Assembly (NCBI GenBank): GCA_044228245.1
Contig: JBGAVG010000005.1
Span: 128,263-192,262 of the forward strand
DNA from: Methylotenera_A sp044228245
Lineage (GTDB): Bacteria; Pseudomonadota; Gammaproteobacteria; Burkholderiales; Methylophilaceae
Reading direction: 5' to 3'
DNA: 64,000 nucleotides
Made by a program: the position numbers and the translations under genes. The notes under the pieces are model-generated. The model worked only from the letters and a program-made list of their open reading frames with translations. It was not told the origin of the DNA and searched no databases. This document shows positions 34,454-42,729 of the stretch, piece by piece (positions within the stretch are counted from its first letter, which is position 1; each line of letters begins with the position of its first letter).

Positions 34454-35398
34454 TTATTTTTGTGCTGCAATGCGCCCACAAAGCCATGTCCACACCAGGG
34501 TTGCAGCCGCGTTGGATGTTAATTCTGCATGGTCATACGGTGGTGAAACTTCGGTGCAGTCCATGCCCACCCAGTTCAAATCATGCCAGGCTTCCAGCAG
34601 CGTCATCGCTTGTGTGGTGGTCAAGCCGCCTACTTCTGGCGTGCCTGTGCCCGGGGCAAACGCCGGGTCAAGCGCGTCAATATCAAAAGTTAAATACAGC
34701 GGCGGATTGCCAGCCTTATCCATGCGTTCGCGCACTTCATCGACCACCTTTTTTAAACCATCACCGTCTTTGCCGCGCAATTCACGCGCGGTATAAATAC
34801 GCCCGCCCTGATCGTTCACAAACTCACGCGCAGCGCGTTCGCCAGAAGAGCGGATGCCGATTTGTACGAAGCATTTAGGGTCAACCAAACCCTCGGTCAC
34901 CGCCTCATATACCCAAGTGCCATGGCCTGACGGTTCGCCAAAATGATCAGTCCAGGTATCGCAATGTGCATCAAAATGGATGCATGCCAGCGGTTGTTGG
35001 TAATGTGCATGGTAAGCACGCAGCAGCGGCAAAGTAATGGAGTGATCGCCGCCCAGCCACACCATCGTCTGGTTTTTAATCAATTCTGCTGCTAGCGGCA
35101 TCAGCGCGCTGCGCATGGCGTCAATGCTGGTGTTTGGCAAATTCAAGTCACCCACATCCTTTAATAACTCAAGTGGCGAAACATCAAACAAAGGATGTGT
35201 TGCATCGCACAACATCTGGCTGGCGTGGCGAATGGCACTCGGCCCAAAACGCGCGCCGGGACGATTGGTGCAGCTGCCATCCCAATTGATACCCGCGATG
35301 GCGTATGGTTTTTTAGCAGCCATATCAATAGACAGAGGATTTTCTATTGACAACCCTAGAAAACCGCTAGTGGAAAGATAGGCAAACGCGTGATTCAT
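34454..35398 (-). CDS. speB: Agmatinase
   Basis: Manganese ureohydrolase converting agmatine to putrescine and urea. Metal motifs are GGDHSITL near residue 116, IHFDAHCDTW near 138 and FDIDALDPAFAPGTGTPEVGG near 228, in a 314-residue protein. The putrescine it makes feeds the Puu and SpuC routes. The start ATG 35398 has GGAGC upstream; an internal ATG 75 bases downstream (MAAKKPYAIAG) would also give a normal length. A TATAAT -10 lies at 35432-35437 on the minus strand with a poor -35. This suggests activator dependence, in line with the operator just upstream. Confidence 0.92.
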   Translation of the reverse strand: MNHAFAYLSTSGFLGLSIENPLSIDMAAKKPYAIAGINWDGSCTNRPGARFGPSAIRHASQMLCDATHPLFDVSPLELLKDVGDLNLPNTSIDAMRSALMPLAAELIKNQTMVWLGGDHSITLPLLRAYHAHYQQPLACIHFDAHCDTWTDHFGEPSGHGTWVYEAVTEGLVDPKCFVQIGIRSSGERAAREFVNDQGGRIYTARELRGKDGDGLKKVVDEVRERMDKAGNPPLYLTFDIDALDPAFAPGTGTPEVGGLTTTQAMTLLEAWHDLNWVGMDCTEVSPPYDHAELTSNAAATLVWTWLCGRIAAQK

Positions 35399-35470
35399 TC
35401 ATTGCTCCGAAACTGGATGTACTCATGTGACATTATAGGTAGAATGATAATTCTATGCTGGCCTTATAAG

Positions 35471-35501
35471 TAGAACCATTTATTTAAAATTGATAGAGCC
35501 A
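35471..35501. promoter_or_regulatory. Direct-repeat operator, copy B (speB/aminotransferase intergenic)
   Basis: TAGAACCA (35471-35478) and TAGAGCCA (35494-35501) are direct repeats 23 bp apart, the same motif, spacing and orientation relative to the minus-strand catabolic gene as copy A. The centre lies about 60 bp upstream of the predicted speB start of transcription. It also lies 18 bp before the plus-strand aminotransferase ATG. An additional dyad TAGAAT-N4-ATTCTA is at 35440-35455. Confidence 0.6.
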
Positions 35502-35518
35502 ATTTAAAGCGAAATTGA

Positions 35519-36871
35519 ATGCAAAAAATTATCAACAGCGCCACAAAAATGATACAAGCCGAGCGCGAGCGCTATCTGCAATTGCATCCGAGTTCAGTTG
35601 CATTATCACAAAGCACAAGCCAGCACTTTCTCTATGGCGTGCCCATGCACTGGATGAACGACTGGGGCACGCCGGTACCTTTATTTGTCGAGAAAGCGCA
35701 AGGCGCGCACTTCACTTGCGCAGATGGTCTGGATTATACGGATTTCTGCCTGGGTGATACTGGCGCGATGTTCGGCCATAGCCCGCCGGCAGTTGCGAAA
35801 GCCATCACAGGCCAAGCCAATAAAGGCTTTACCACCATGTTGCCTTCTGCCTTAGCAGCCAGCGTGGGCGAGGCTTTGGCGGCATACTTCAATTTGCCCT
35901 TCTGGCAGATGACCACCACTGCGACCGATGCCAACCGCTTCGTACTGCGCTGGGCGCGCGCCATAACCAACCGTAACAAACTGCTGGTGTTCGATGGCTG
36001 TTATCACGGAACGGTTGATGACACGATGACTGATGTCGTTGACGGAAAAACCGTCAACCGCGCCAGCCTGCTAGGCCAAGTTTATGATTTAGGCTTGCAC
36101 ACCGTCGTTGTGCCATTTAACGATTTAGCGGCGGTTGAATGTGAATTGGCAAAAGGTGAAATCGCCTGTCTGCTCACCGAACCTGCACTCACCAACTGCG
36201 GCATGGTGCTACCGAACGATGGCTTTATCGAAAGTTTACGCGAACTCACAAAAAAATACGGCACGCTGTTAATTTTGGATGAAACGCACACCATCTCCAC
36301 CGCGCGCGGCGGCTGGTCGAAAGCGCACAACATCACGCCGGATTTTTTAGTTGTCGGCAAACCGATTGCAGGCGGGCTGCCAGCGGCGGCGTACGGCTTT
36401 AGCGCAGAAATGGCAGATCGCATGAAAACTGCCAAAGATAACGCACCTGCCGGACATTCCGGCATCGGCACGACGCTATCCGGCAACATGATGACGCTTG
36501 CCGCCATATATGCCACTCTTACGGAAACAGCTACCGATGCGGCTTACGGGCACATGCTGGTATTGGCAGATTTACTGGAGCAACAGCTTACCGCATCATT
36601 AGAATCGCATAATCTGCCATGGAACATCACACGGCTTGGCGCGCGGCTGGAACTGCAGTTTTGTGCGACTTCTCCCCAAAACGCCCAGCAGGCGCGAGAT
36701 GCGCAAAACGACACGATTGAAAGCGCAATTCATCTTTATCTGCTCAATCGCGGCGTACTGCTGACACCATTCCATAACATGATGTTGGTTAGCCCCGCTA
36801 CCCGCCAAGAAGACATTAAGAAACTAGTACAAAAATTTAACGACTGTTTAACCGAACTGACTTCAGAATAA
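35519..36871 (+). CDS. Class III aminotransferase of unknown substrate (glutamate-1-semialdehyde aminomutase-like)
   Basis: A 450-residue PLP enzyme. It has the HemL-like arrangement: FCLGDTGAMFGHSPPAV near residue 77, FDGCYHGTVDDTM near 158, LLILDETHTISTARGGW near 252 and the PLP lysine in LVVGKPIAGGLPAAAYGF near 282, followed by GTTLSGNMMTLAA. The block TATDANRFVLRWAR replaces the usual SGTEA motif, so substrate binding differs from true GSA aminomutase. Divergent from speB and next to the shared operator, it is probably part of polyamine or amino-acid breakdown. No RBS is obvious; ATG 35549 is an alternative start. The substrate is not deducible. Confidence 0.8.
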   Translation: MQKIINSATKMIQAERERYLQLHPSSVALSQSTSQHFLYGVPMHWMNDWGTPVPLFVEKAQGAHFTCADGLDYTDFCLGDTGAMFGHSPPAVAKAITGQANKGFTTMLPSALAASVGEALAAYFNLPFWQMTTTATDANRFVLRWARAITNRNKLLVFDGCYHGTVDDTMTDVVDGKTVNRASLLGQVYDLGLHTVVVPFNDLAAVECELAKGEIACLLTEPALTNCGMVLPNDGFIESLRELTKKYGTLLILDETHTISTARGGWSKAHNITPDFLVVGKPIAGGLPAAAYGFSAEMADRMKTAKDNAPAGHSGIGTTLSGNMMTLAAIYATLTETATDAAYGHMLVLADLLEQQLTASLESHNLPWNITRLGARLELQFCATSPQNAQQARDAQNDTIESAIHLYLLNRGVLLTPFHNMMLVSPATRQEDIKKLVQKFNDCLTELTSE

Positions 36872-36904
36872 AAAAATGATGAATCGATGAAGCCAGCTAA
36901 TAAA

Positions 36905-37279
36905 TTAATTCAAAGACACAATTGCTTCAATTTCCACCAACACATCACGCGGTAATTTAGCAACTTGCACAGTAGAGCGTGCAGGCGTATGGCTGCCGAA
37001 AATATCGCCATACACTTTGTTCATCGCCACAAAATCATCCAGGTTTTTCAAAAACACGGTGGTTTTAACGACTTTGTTCAGGCTCGCGCCACCGGCTTCA
37101 ATCACGGCTTTCAGGTTCGCCAGCACCTGCGTAGTCTGCACGGTAATATCGCCATCATTCAGCGTGCCATCTGCACGTAATGGTATTTGGCCCGAGGTGA
37201 ATAATAAATCACCCACTACCATGGCTTGTGAGTATGGACCAATGGCGGCTGGCGCGTTTGAGGTTTGGATGACTTTCAC
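36905..37279 (-). CDS. ridA: RidA family enamine/imine deaminase
   Basis: Hydrolyses reactive 2-aminoacrylate and related imines to ketoacids and ammonia. The 124-residue protein has VIQTSNAPAAIGPYSQAM at the N-terminus, TSGQIPLRADG near residue 33 and the active-site arginine in HTPARSTVQVAKLPRDVLVEIEAI near 97-118. The start is GTG 37279. It follows alr and dadA at 16 bases, which suits clearing 2-iminopropionate released by DadA. Confidence 0.92.
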   Translation of the reverse strand: MKVIQTSNAPAAIGPYSQAMVVGDLLFTSGQIPLRADGTLNDGDITVQTTQVLANLKAVIEAGGASLNKVVKTTVFLKNLDDFVAMNKVYGDIFGSHTPARSTVQVAKLPRDVLVEIEAIVSLN

Positions 37280-37295
37280 TTGAACACCTTTTTAG

Positions 37296-38363
37296 TTAAT
37301 TATCAGAATACCTAAATTGTACCCGTTTGGTATTGCAAAACAATTCATAGGCAATGGTGCCAGCGGCTTTTGCAACGTCATTAGCCAATATTTGGTCGCC
37401 CCACAACTCAACCGTTGAGCCAATGTTAGCAGTTTGAATATCAGTTAAATCCACAAACAGCATATCCATCGAAACCCGGCCAATGATGCGCGTCTTTTTG
37501 CCTTCAACCGCAGCAGGCGCGCCCATCGCAGATCTTGGGTAGCCATCCGCATAGCCGCAAGCCACCACGCCGACTAACGTTTCCTTTTCCGCCGTGAATA
37601 TGCTGCCATAGCCAATGGATTCGCCTTTGGTGATTTTGCGGATTGAGATGATCTGCGAAGTAAGTTGCATCACCGCGCGCAGCGGCGTTTTCGCGTCGTA
37701 AAGTGGATCTGCGCCATACAGCATGATACCAGGGCGCGACCAATTGGCGCGGGCTTGCGGCCAGCCAAGAATAGCAGCAGAATTAGCAAGGCTCACATCC
37801 ACGACGCCCAAATTTTGTACAGTTTGCTGAAAAAGGGCGATTTGCTGCGTCGTGTGCTCGCTGCTTAAAGTATCCGCATTGGCAAAATGCGACATCAGTA
37901 CGACTTTCGCTACATTGGGATGTCCATTTAAGCGCGAATAAGCTTGAATGTACCCACTTGGTGACAAGCCCACTCGGTGCATGCCACTATCCATTTTTAG
38001 CCAGACATGCACCGGTTTAGCGAGTTTTGCCGCGAGCAATATCTCCACTTGCCACTGCGCATGCACCACCAGCCACAGGTCATTTGCAACAATTTCCGGC
38101 AACTCGGCGGCCTCAAAAAAACCTTCCAGCAACAAAATAGAGTTTTTAATGCCCGCCAGACGCAGTTGCAGCGCCTCTTCCAGGCACGCAACAGCAAAAC
38201 CGTCAGCCTCATTTTCTATTGCTTTGGCGCATTGCACCGCACCATGGCCATAGGCGTTGGCCTTGATGACCGCCAGCGCTTTTCCACCGTGCATTTGCTT
38301 GGCAACGCGATAATTATGGCGAAACGCATCCAGGCGAATGTGCGCAATAGCGGGACGGGACAT
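37296..38363 (-). CDS. Alanine racemase
   Basis: PLP-dependent interconversion of L- and D-alanine; 355 residues. The PLP lysine is K34 in ALAVIKANAYGHG, and the second catalytic tyrosine is in GESIGYGSIF near residue 250. KMDSGMHRVG near 130 is conserved. Lying 4 bases after dadA and before ridA, it is most likely the catabolic type (dadX), supplying D-alanine to DadA. It could also be the only biosynthetic racemase; the window shows no other. Confidence 0.93.
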   Translation of the reverse strand: MSRPAIAHIRLDAFRHNYRVAKQMHGGKALAVIKANAYGHGAVQCAKAIENEADGFAVACLEEALQLRLAGIKNSILLLEGFFEAAELPEIVANDLWLVVHAQWQVEILLAAKLAKPVHVWLKMDSGMHRVGLSPSGYIQAYSRLNGHPNVAKVVLMSHFANADTLSSEHTTQQIALFQQTVQNLGVVDVSLANSAAILGWPQARANWSRPGIMLYGADPLYDAKTPLRAVMQLTSQIISIRKITKGESIGYGSIFTAEKETLVGVVACGYADGYPRSAMGAPAAVEGKKTRIIGRVSMDMLFVDLTDIQTANIGSTVELWGDQILANDVAKAAGTIAYELFCNTKRVQFRYSDN

Positions 38364-38367
38364 AAAG

Positions 38368-39705
38368 TTAGGCTTTTATAAGTGTTTGTTTTGTACTGGC
38401 ACGATTTTGTACGCGCTTATTGTAACGATTTAAGCTCAAGTCGTCACTTTGGATCGCGGGCTGATGGTTCGCCACCAAATCTGCCAGCAATTGCCCAGAG
38501 CCGCAGGCCATGGTCCAGCCTAAAGTACCATGGCCTGTATTAAGCCATACGTTGTCATATAGGCTGTTTGTTTTGCCAACACTGGACGCTTTGCCGATAA
38601 TCGGTGTGCCGTCTGGCGTCATCGGCCGCAGACCTGTCCAGAACAGTGATTTTGAGGCATCTCCCGCATTGGGGAACAGGCTGTTCAGCACCATTTCCAA
38701 CGTTTCGCGCCGACGCGGATTCAGGCTTAAATCAAAGCCCGCCAGTTCCGCCATCCCGCCCACCCTGATTCTATCGTCAAAGCGCGTAATAGCCACTTTG
38801 TAAGTTTCATCCATCACGGTAGAAACAGGTGCAGCAGCAGGATTGATAACAGGCACGGTGAGCGAGTAACCTTTGACCGGATACACGGGAATCTGCAAAC
38901 CCAACCCCTGCATCAGCTGGCGCGTGTAGCTGCCGAGCGCGACTACATATTGGTCGGCTTCCAGCATTTCCGTACCAACATCGGTACTAATTTCTACACC
39001 AAAAAGCTTGTTTTTGCTGGTAAGCAGATGTTTTACACTCACGTTTTGGCGAAATTTAACGCCAAGCTGTTTTGCCTTTTCAGCCAGATTGGTTGTGAAT
39101 AGCTGGCAATCACCGGTTTCATCGCCGGGCAAGCGCAGGCCGCCTAACAGCTGGTCTTTAACCAGCACCAAAGCTGGCTCCACCCGGGTGCAGCCATCAG
39201 GATCAAGATGCTCAAACGGAACGCCTAAGCGTTCGAGTACAGCAATGTCCTTTGCTTCAGCATCCAGCTGTTTTTGTGTGCGAAACACCTGTAAAGTGCC
39301 CCGTGTGCGGCCTTCATAGGCAATGCCGGTGCTGGCGCGCAATTCAGCCAGACAATCGCGGCTATATTCCGCCAGGCGCACCATGCGTTCTTTATTGCGG
39401 TCGTAGCTCTTGGCGTTGCAGTTTTGCAGCAATTTAAATGTCCACTGCAATTGCCATAGCGTCCAATCCGGCCTAAGTGAAAGTGGCGAATGGCGTTGAA
39501 ACAGCCACTTTAATGCCTTCATCGGCACGCCGGGCGCAGCCCATGGCGCAGCATAGCCCGGCGAGATTTGCCCCGCGTTAGCAAAACTGGTTTCCAGCCC
39601 CACTGCTGGCTGGCGGTCTATCACTGTGACATCAAACCCTTTCTGTGCCAAATAGTAAGCGGAGGTGACACCCACCACGCCGGAACCCAGTACAAGCACC
39701 TTCAT
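38368..39705 (-). CDS. dadA: D-amino acid dehydrogenase, small subunit type
   Basis: Membrane-associated FAD enzyme oxidising D-alanine (and other D-amino acids) to ketoacid and ammonia, passing electrons to quinone. The 445 residues start MKVLVLGSGVVGVTSAYYLA (FAD-binding GxGxxG), continue with ETSFANAGQISPGYAAPWAAPG near 47 and SYTRQLMQGLG near 270, and end with GLRPMTPDGTPIIG and NTGHGTLGWTMACGSG. The frame extends to 39735, but ATG 39705 with AGAGG upstream fits the family. Divergent from an Lrp-type gene, as in dadRAX clusters. Confidence 0.95.
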   Translation of the reverse strand: MKVLVLGSGVVGVTSAYYLAQKGFDVTVIDRQPAVGLETSFANAGQISPGYAAPWAAPGVPMKALKWLFQRHSPLSLRPDWTLWQLQWTFKLLQNCNAKSYDRNKERMVRLAEYSRDCLAELRASTGIAYEGRTRGTLQVFRTQKQLDAEAKDIAVLERLGVPFEHLDPDGCTRVEPALVLVKDQLLGGLRLPGDETGDCQLFTTNLAEKAKQLGVKFRQNVSVKHLLTSKNKLFGVEISTDVGTEMLEADQYVVALGSYTRQLMQGLGLQIPVYPVKGYSLTVPVINPAAAPVSTVMDETYKVAITRFDDRIRVGGMAELAGFDLSLNPRRRETLEMVLNSLFPNAGDASKSLFWTGLRPMTPDGTPIIGKASSVGKTNSLYDNVWLNTGHGTLGWTMACGSGQLLADLVANHQPAIQSDDLSLNRYNKRVQNRASTKQTLIKA

Positions 39706-39799
39706 TTCAACCTCTGTATATATCAAAGATAACACGTACAGTCTATTGAATTCAGACGCATCGAATTAACCAAATTAGTTACTTTTATTTACATAATTA

Positions 39800-39819
39800 A
39801 CTAATAATTATTAATTAGT
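39800..39819. promoter_or_regulatory. AT-rich dyad, possible Lrp-type operator
   Basis: ACTAAT and ATTAGT arms flank an 8-bp AATTATTA spacer, in the 171-bp gap between divergent dadA and the Lrp-type gene. Lrp/AsnC regulators favour such degenerate AT-rich dyads. The dyad is seen; the binder is inferred. Confidence 0.35.
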
Positions 39820-39876
39820 AGTAGGATTTGCTAAAAATTAAATAAAAAATAGTTTATTCAACATTAAGGAGAAATC

Positions 39877-40374
39877 ATGCGCATTCGTACCCATGCCGTG
39901 CGCGAGCTGGATCGTATTGATATGAAGATATTGTCTGTGCTGCAGGCCGATGCGCGCATCCCCATAACCGAGCTGGCGGAGCGCGTGGGCTTGTCCGTCA
40001 CGCCCTGTGGCGAGCGCATCAAGAACTTGGAGAAGGAAGGCGTGATTCTGGGTTACCACGCTCGGCTAGACCCGCATGCAATGGGGTTAGGCTTGCTGGT
40101 ATTCGTGGAGCTCAAACTTGCTACCAAATCGGGTGCGATTTTTGGCAAATTCAAACAGGAAATTCTCAAGTTGCCCAGCGTGCTGGAGTGCCATTTGGTT
40201 TCCGGCGATTTTGATTACCTGATTAAAGCGCGCATCGCAAAAATGGCAGATTATCGCACCTTGTTAGGTGACATACTGCTCACCCTGCCTGGCGCGCAGG
40301 AGTCGCGCAGCTATATCGTGATGGAAGAAGTCAAAGAAGGCCTTGCGCTGCCGCTTGTTGAAGTTAAAGACTAA
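39877..40374 (+). CDS. Lrp/AsnC family transcriptional regulator (DadR-like)
   Basis: A 165-residue protein with an N-terminal HTH (about 10-60: LDRIDMKILSVLQADARIPITELAERVGLS, then TPCGERIKNLEKEGVILGY). A RAM ligand-binding domain follows (about 75-150, with GDFDYLIKARIAKMADYRTLL). RBS AAGGAG is well placed. Divergent position next to dadA-alr matches DadR, the alanine-responsive activator of D-alanine catabolism in Pseudomonas. A control operator for the island could lie only 3 bases after its stop. Confidence 0.9.
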   Translation: MRIRTHAVRELDRIDMKILSVLQADARIPITELAERVGLSVTPCGERIKNLEKEGVILGYHARLDPHAMGLGLLVFVELKLATKSGAIFGKFKQEILKLPSVLECHLVSGDFDYLIKARIAKMADYRTLLGDILLTLPGAQESRSYIVMEEVKEGLALPLVEVKD

Positions 40375-40377
40375 CTC

Positions 40378-40411
40378 AAGTGGCTCTAGCAAAATATTCC
40401 AAATGGCTCTT
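40378..40411. promoter_or_regulatory. Direct-repeat operator, copy C (upstream of ydcS)
   Basis: TGGCTCTA (40381-40388) and TGGCTCTT (40404-40411) are direct repeats 23 bp apart, each within AArTGGCTCTwG. Read on the other strand they are the WAGAGCCA elements of copies A and B. Relative to ydcS the order and direction match copy A relative to puuD. The proximal element is 119 bp before the ydcS ATG, against 117 bp for puuD. Confidence 0.6.
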
Positions 40412-40529
40412 GTTGCATATCCAGTTTAAGAAAACAATGCTATTGTAATCGGTGAGATTTTGCTTTAGTTTTGTTATGTATGCCCGATTTAATATTTTTG
40501 AATTCTGTCACTTTTTTAAGGGGATTAAA

Positions 40530-41696
40530 ATGATTTCAATTTCAATTAAACAAGCTCTAGTGGCAGCGCTTACTACAGGTTTGGCTGCCAGCATCTGCAG
40601 CGCTCATGCAGAACATGTCAGCAAAATTGGTGCAGGTGAAGGCAAGCTTGATATCATCGCTTGGCCTGGTTACCTTGAGCGTGGCGAATCGGATAAGAAC
40701 TACGATTGGGTGACCGGATTTGAAAAGGAAACCGGCTGCAAGGTGAACGTAAAAACCGCCGGCACTTCAGATGAAATGGTATCGCTGATGAATAAGGGCG
40801 GTTATGACCTGGTGACTGCTTCGGGCGACGCAAGCCTGCGATTGGTTGCAGGCAAAAAAGTACATCCGATCAATACGGCTTTAATCCCCTCATGGAATAC
40901 GATAGATTCCCGCCTGCAGAATGCGCCCTGGCACACCGTTGGCGGCAAGCATTATGGCGTGCCTTACCAGTGGGGCCCAAACGTGCTGATGTACAACACA
41001 CAAGTATTTAAGACTGCACCTACCTCGTGGGCTACAGTGTTCGAGCCGCAAAACCTGCCCGATGGCAAACCAAATAAAGGCCGCATCCAGGCTTATGATG
41101 GCCCGATTTATATCGCAGACGCAGCGTTGTATTTGATGAAGAAAGACCCGTCACTTGGCATTAAAGACCCCTATGAACTCAACGAAAAACAATATGCGGC
41201 GGTGTTAAAACTGCTGCGCCAGCAAAAAACCTTAACGCATAGATATTGGCATGATGTGACCGTGCAGATGACCGATTTCAAAAAAGAAGGCGTGGCAGCG
41301 TCTGGTGCATGGCCGTATCAGGTCAATGCGTTAAAAACTGAAAAGCAGCCAATTGCGTCTGTGATTCCACAAGAAGGCGCAACCGGCTGGGCGGATACTA
41401 CCATGTTGGCGGCTAAGGCGAAGCATCCTAATTGCGCATATAAATGGCTCGAGCACTCACTCAATCCAAATCTGCAATCTGGTCTGGCCGAATGGTTTGG
41501 TTCTAACCCCGCTGTGCCTGCAGCCTGTAAAACCAAAGCGCCAGGCGGCAGTGATTTCTGCGCAGATAACGGTTTTGAGCGTTTTACCGAAATTAAATTC
41601 TGGAGAACGCCGCAAGCCAAATGCTCGCTTAAAGAAGGCTGCGTACCTTACAGCCGCTGGACGAAGGACTATATCGCCATCATGGGTGGCAGATAG
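40530..41696 (+). CDS. ydcS: Polyamine-type ABC transporter substrate-binding protein (YdcS-like)
   Basis: Periplasmic binding protein, 388 residues, with a signal peptide ending CSAHA near residue 26. The domain starts LDIIAWPGYLERGESDKNYDWVTGF and contains YQWGPNVLMYNTQVF and a late cysteine-containing region (AACKTKAPGGSDFCADNG). The gene is followed by ydcT, ydcU, ydcV and patD in the same order as E. coli ydcSTUV-patD, which identifies it. ATG 40530 with AAGGGG upstream was chosen over the longer frame from 40452. The ligand is probably a polyamine or GABA. Confidence 0.85.
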   Translation: MISISIKQALVAALTTGLAASICSAHAEHVSKIGAGEGKLDIIAWPGYLERGESDKNYDWVTGFEKETGCKVNVKTAGTSDEMVSLMNKGGYDLVTASGDASLRLVAGKKVHPINTALIPSWNTIDSRLQNAPWHTVGGKHYGVPYQWGPNVLMYNTQVFKTAPTSWATVFEPQNLPDGKPNKGRIQAYDGPIYIADAALYLMKKDPSLGIKDPYELNEKQYAAVLKLLRQQKTLTHRYWHDVTVQMTDFKKEGVAASGAWPYQVNALKTEKQPIASVIPQEGATGWADTTMLAAKAKHPNCAYKWLEHSLNPNLQSGLAEWFGSNPAVPAACKTKAPGGSDFCADNGFERFTEIKFWRTPQAKCSLKEGCVPYSRWTKDYIAIMGGR

Positions 41697-41705
41697 TTAT
41701 AACCT

Positions 41706-42713
41706 ATGGTTGCAGCCGTCGAGTTTTCCGCCGTCAGCCGCCATTATGGTAACGTAAAAGCGGTGGATGATGTAACGATTGCTGTAGCAGAGGGCGAGTT
41801 TTTTTCCATGCTTGGGCCAAGCGGCTCGGGCAAAACCACTTGTTTGCGCTTGATTGCAGGTTTTGAGCAGCCCAGCATGGGCAGCATAAAAATCTTCGGC
41901 AAAGAAGCTGCTGGCGCGCCACCTTACGAGCGTGAAGTGAACACTGTTTTTCAGGATTATGCGCTGTTTCCGCACATGAACGTGCTGGATAACGTGGCGT
42001 ATGGTTTGCGCGTAAAAGGCATCGCCAAACCGGAAAGTTACCAGCATGCCAAGCATGCACTAGCACAAGTGGCGCTGGCCGAATACGGCGGGCGCAGACC
42101 TGGCGAGCTTTCTGGCGGGCAGCGCCAGCGTGTAGCCTTGGCGCGGGCGCTGGTGAATGAGCCGCGCGTGTTGCTGCTGGATGAACCACTGGGCGCACTG
42201 GATTTAAAGCTGCGTGAGCAAATGCAACTGGAACTCAAAACCCTGCATAAAAAACTCGGCATTACGTTTATCTACGTCACGCACGACCAAGGCGAGGCAT
42301 TATCCATGTCCGACCGCGTGGCGGTATTTAATCGCGGCAGAATCGAGCAAGTGGATTCGCCACGCAACCTTTACACCCACCCAAAAACCAGCTTTGTAGC
42401 GGATTTTGTCGGCACTTCAAATGTGGTAAGCGGAGATTTGGCACAACAAATTACCGGCAATAGCCAAGCCTTTTCGATTCGCCCCGAACATATCGGCATT
42501 AACACCGGGCAGGCCGACGTTTTGAAGGCAAATGGCGAAGTCGCAGATATTCAATACCACGGTGCAACCAGCAAAATAGAGGTTGCCGTGGATGGCCAAT
42601 TGTTATCCATGGTGCTTTCCAACACTGAAGTAAGCGAAGCGCAGCTGCCGAAAATCGGCCAGAAAATTACTTTGTGCTGGCCGCGAAGCCGCATGGTGAT
42701 GCTGGAAAATTAA
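41706..42713 (+). CDS. ydcT: ABC transporter ATP-binding protein (YdcT-like)
   Basis: ATPase of the second polyamine-type importer, 335 residues. Walker A GPSGSGKTTCLRLIAGFE is near residue 38, the signature LSGGQRQRVALARAL near 137, Walker B RVLLLDEPLGALD near 157 and a TOBE-type C-terminal domain from about 265 (SIRPEHIGINTG). It starts 9 bases after ydcS. A PotA relative, distinct from potG in this window. Confidence 0.9.
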   Translation: MVAAVEFSAVSRHYGNVKAVDDVTIAVAEGEFFSMLGPSGSGKTTCLRLIAGFEQPSMGSIKIFGKEAAGAPPYEREVNTVFQDYALFPHMNVLDNVAYGLRVKGIAKPESYQHAKHALAQVALAEYGGRRPGELSGGQRQRVALARALVNEPRVLLLDEPLGALDLKLREQMQLELKTLHKKLGITFIYVTHDQGEALSMSDRVAVFNRGRIEQVDSPRNLYTHPKTSFVADFVGTSNVVSGDLAQQITGNSQAFSIRPEHIGINTGQADVLKANGEVADIQYHGATSKIEVAVDGQLLSMVLSNTEVSEAQLPKIGQKITLCWPRSRMVMLEN

Positions 42714-42729
42714 CCCGTTATTCTCAGCC

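Noticed and set aside
40404..40418. Sigma-54-like TGGCTCTTGTTGCA upstream of ydcS
   Set aside because: The TTGC element is 2 bp too close to TGGC for a -24/-12 promoter, where spacing is rigid. The string is explained by the shared direct-repeat operator.
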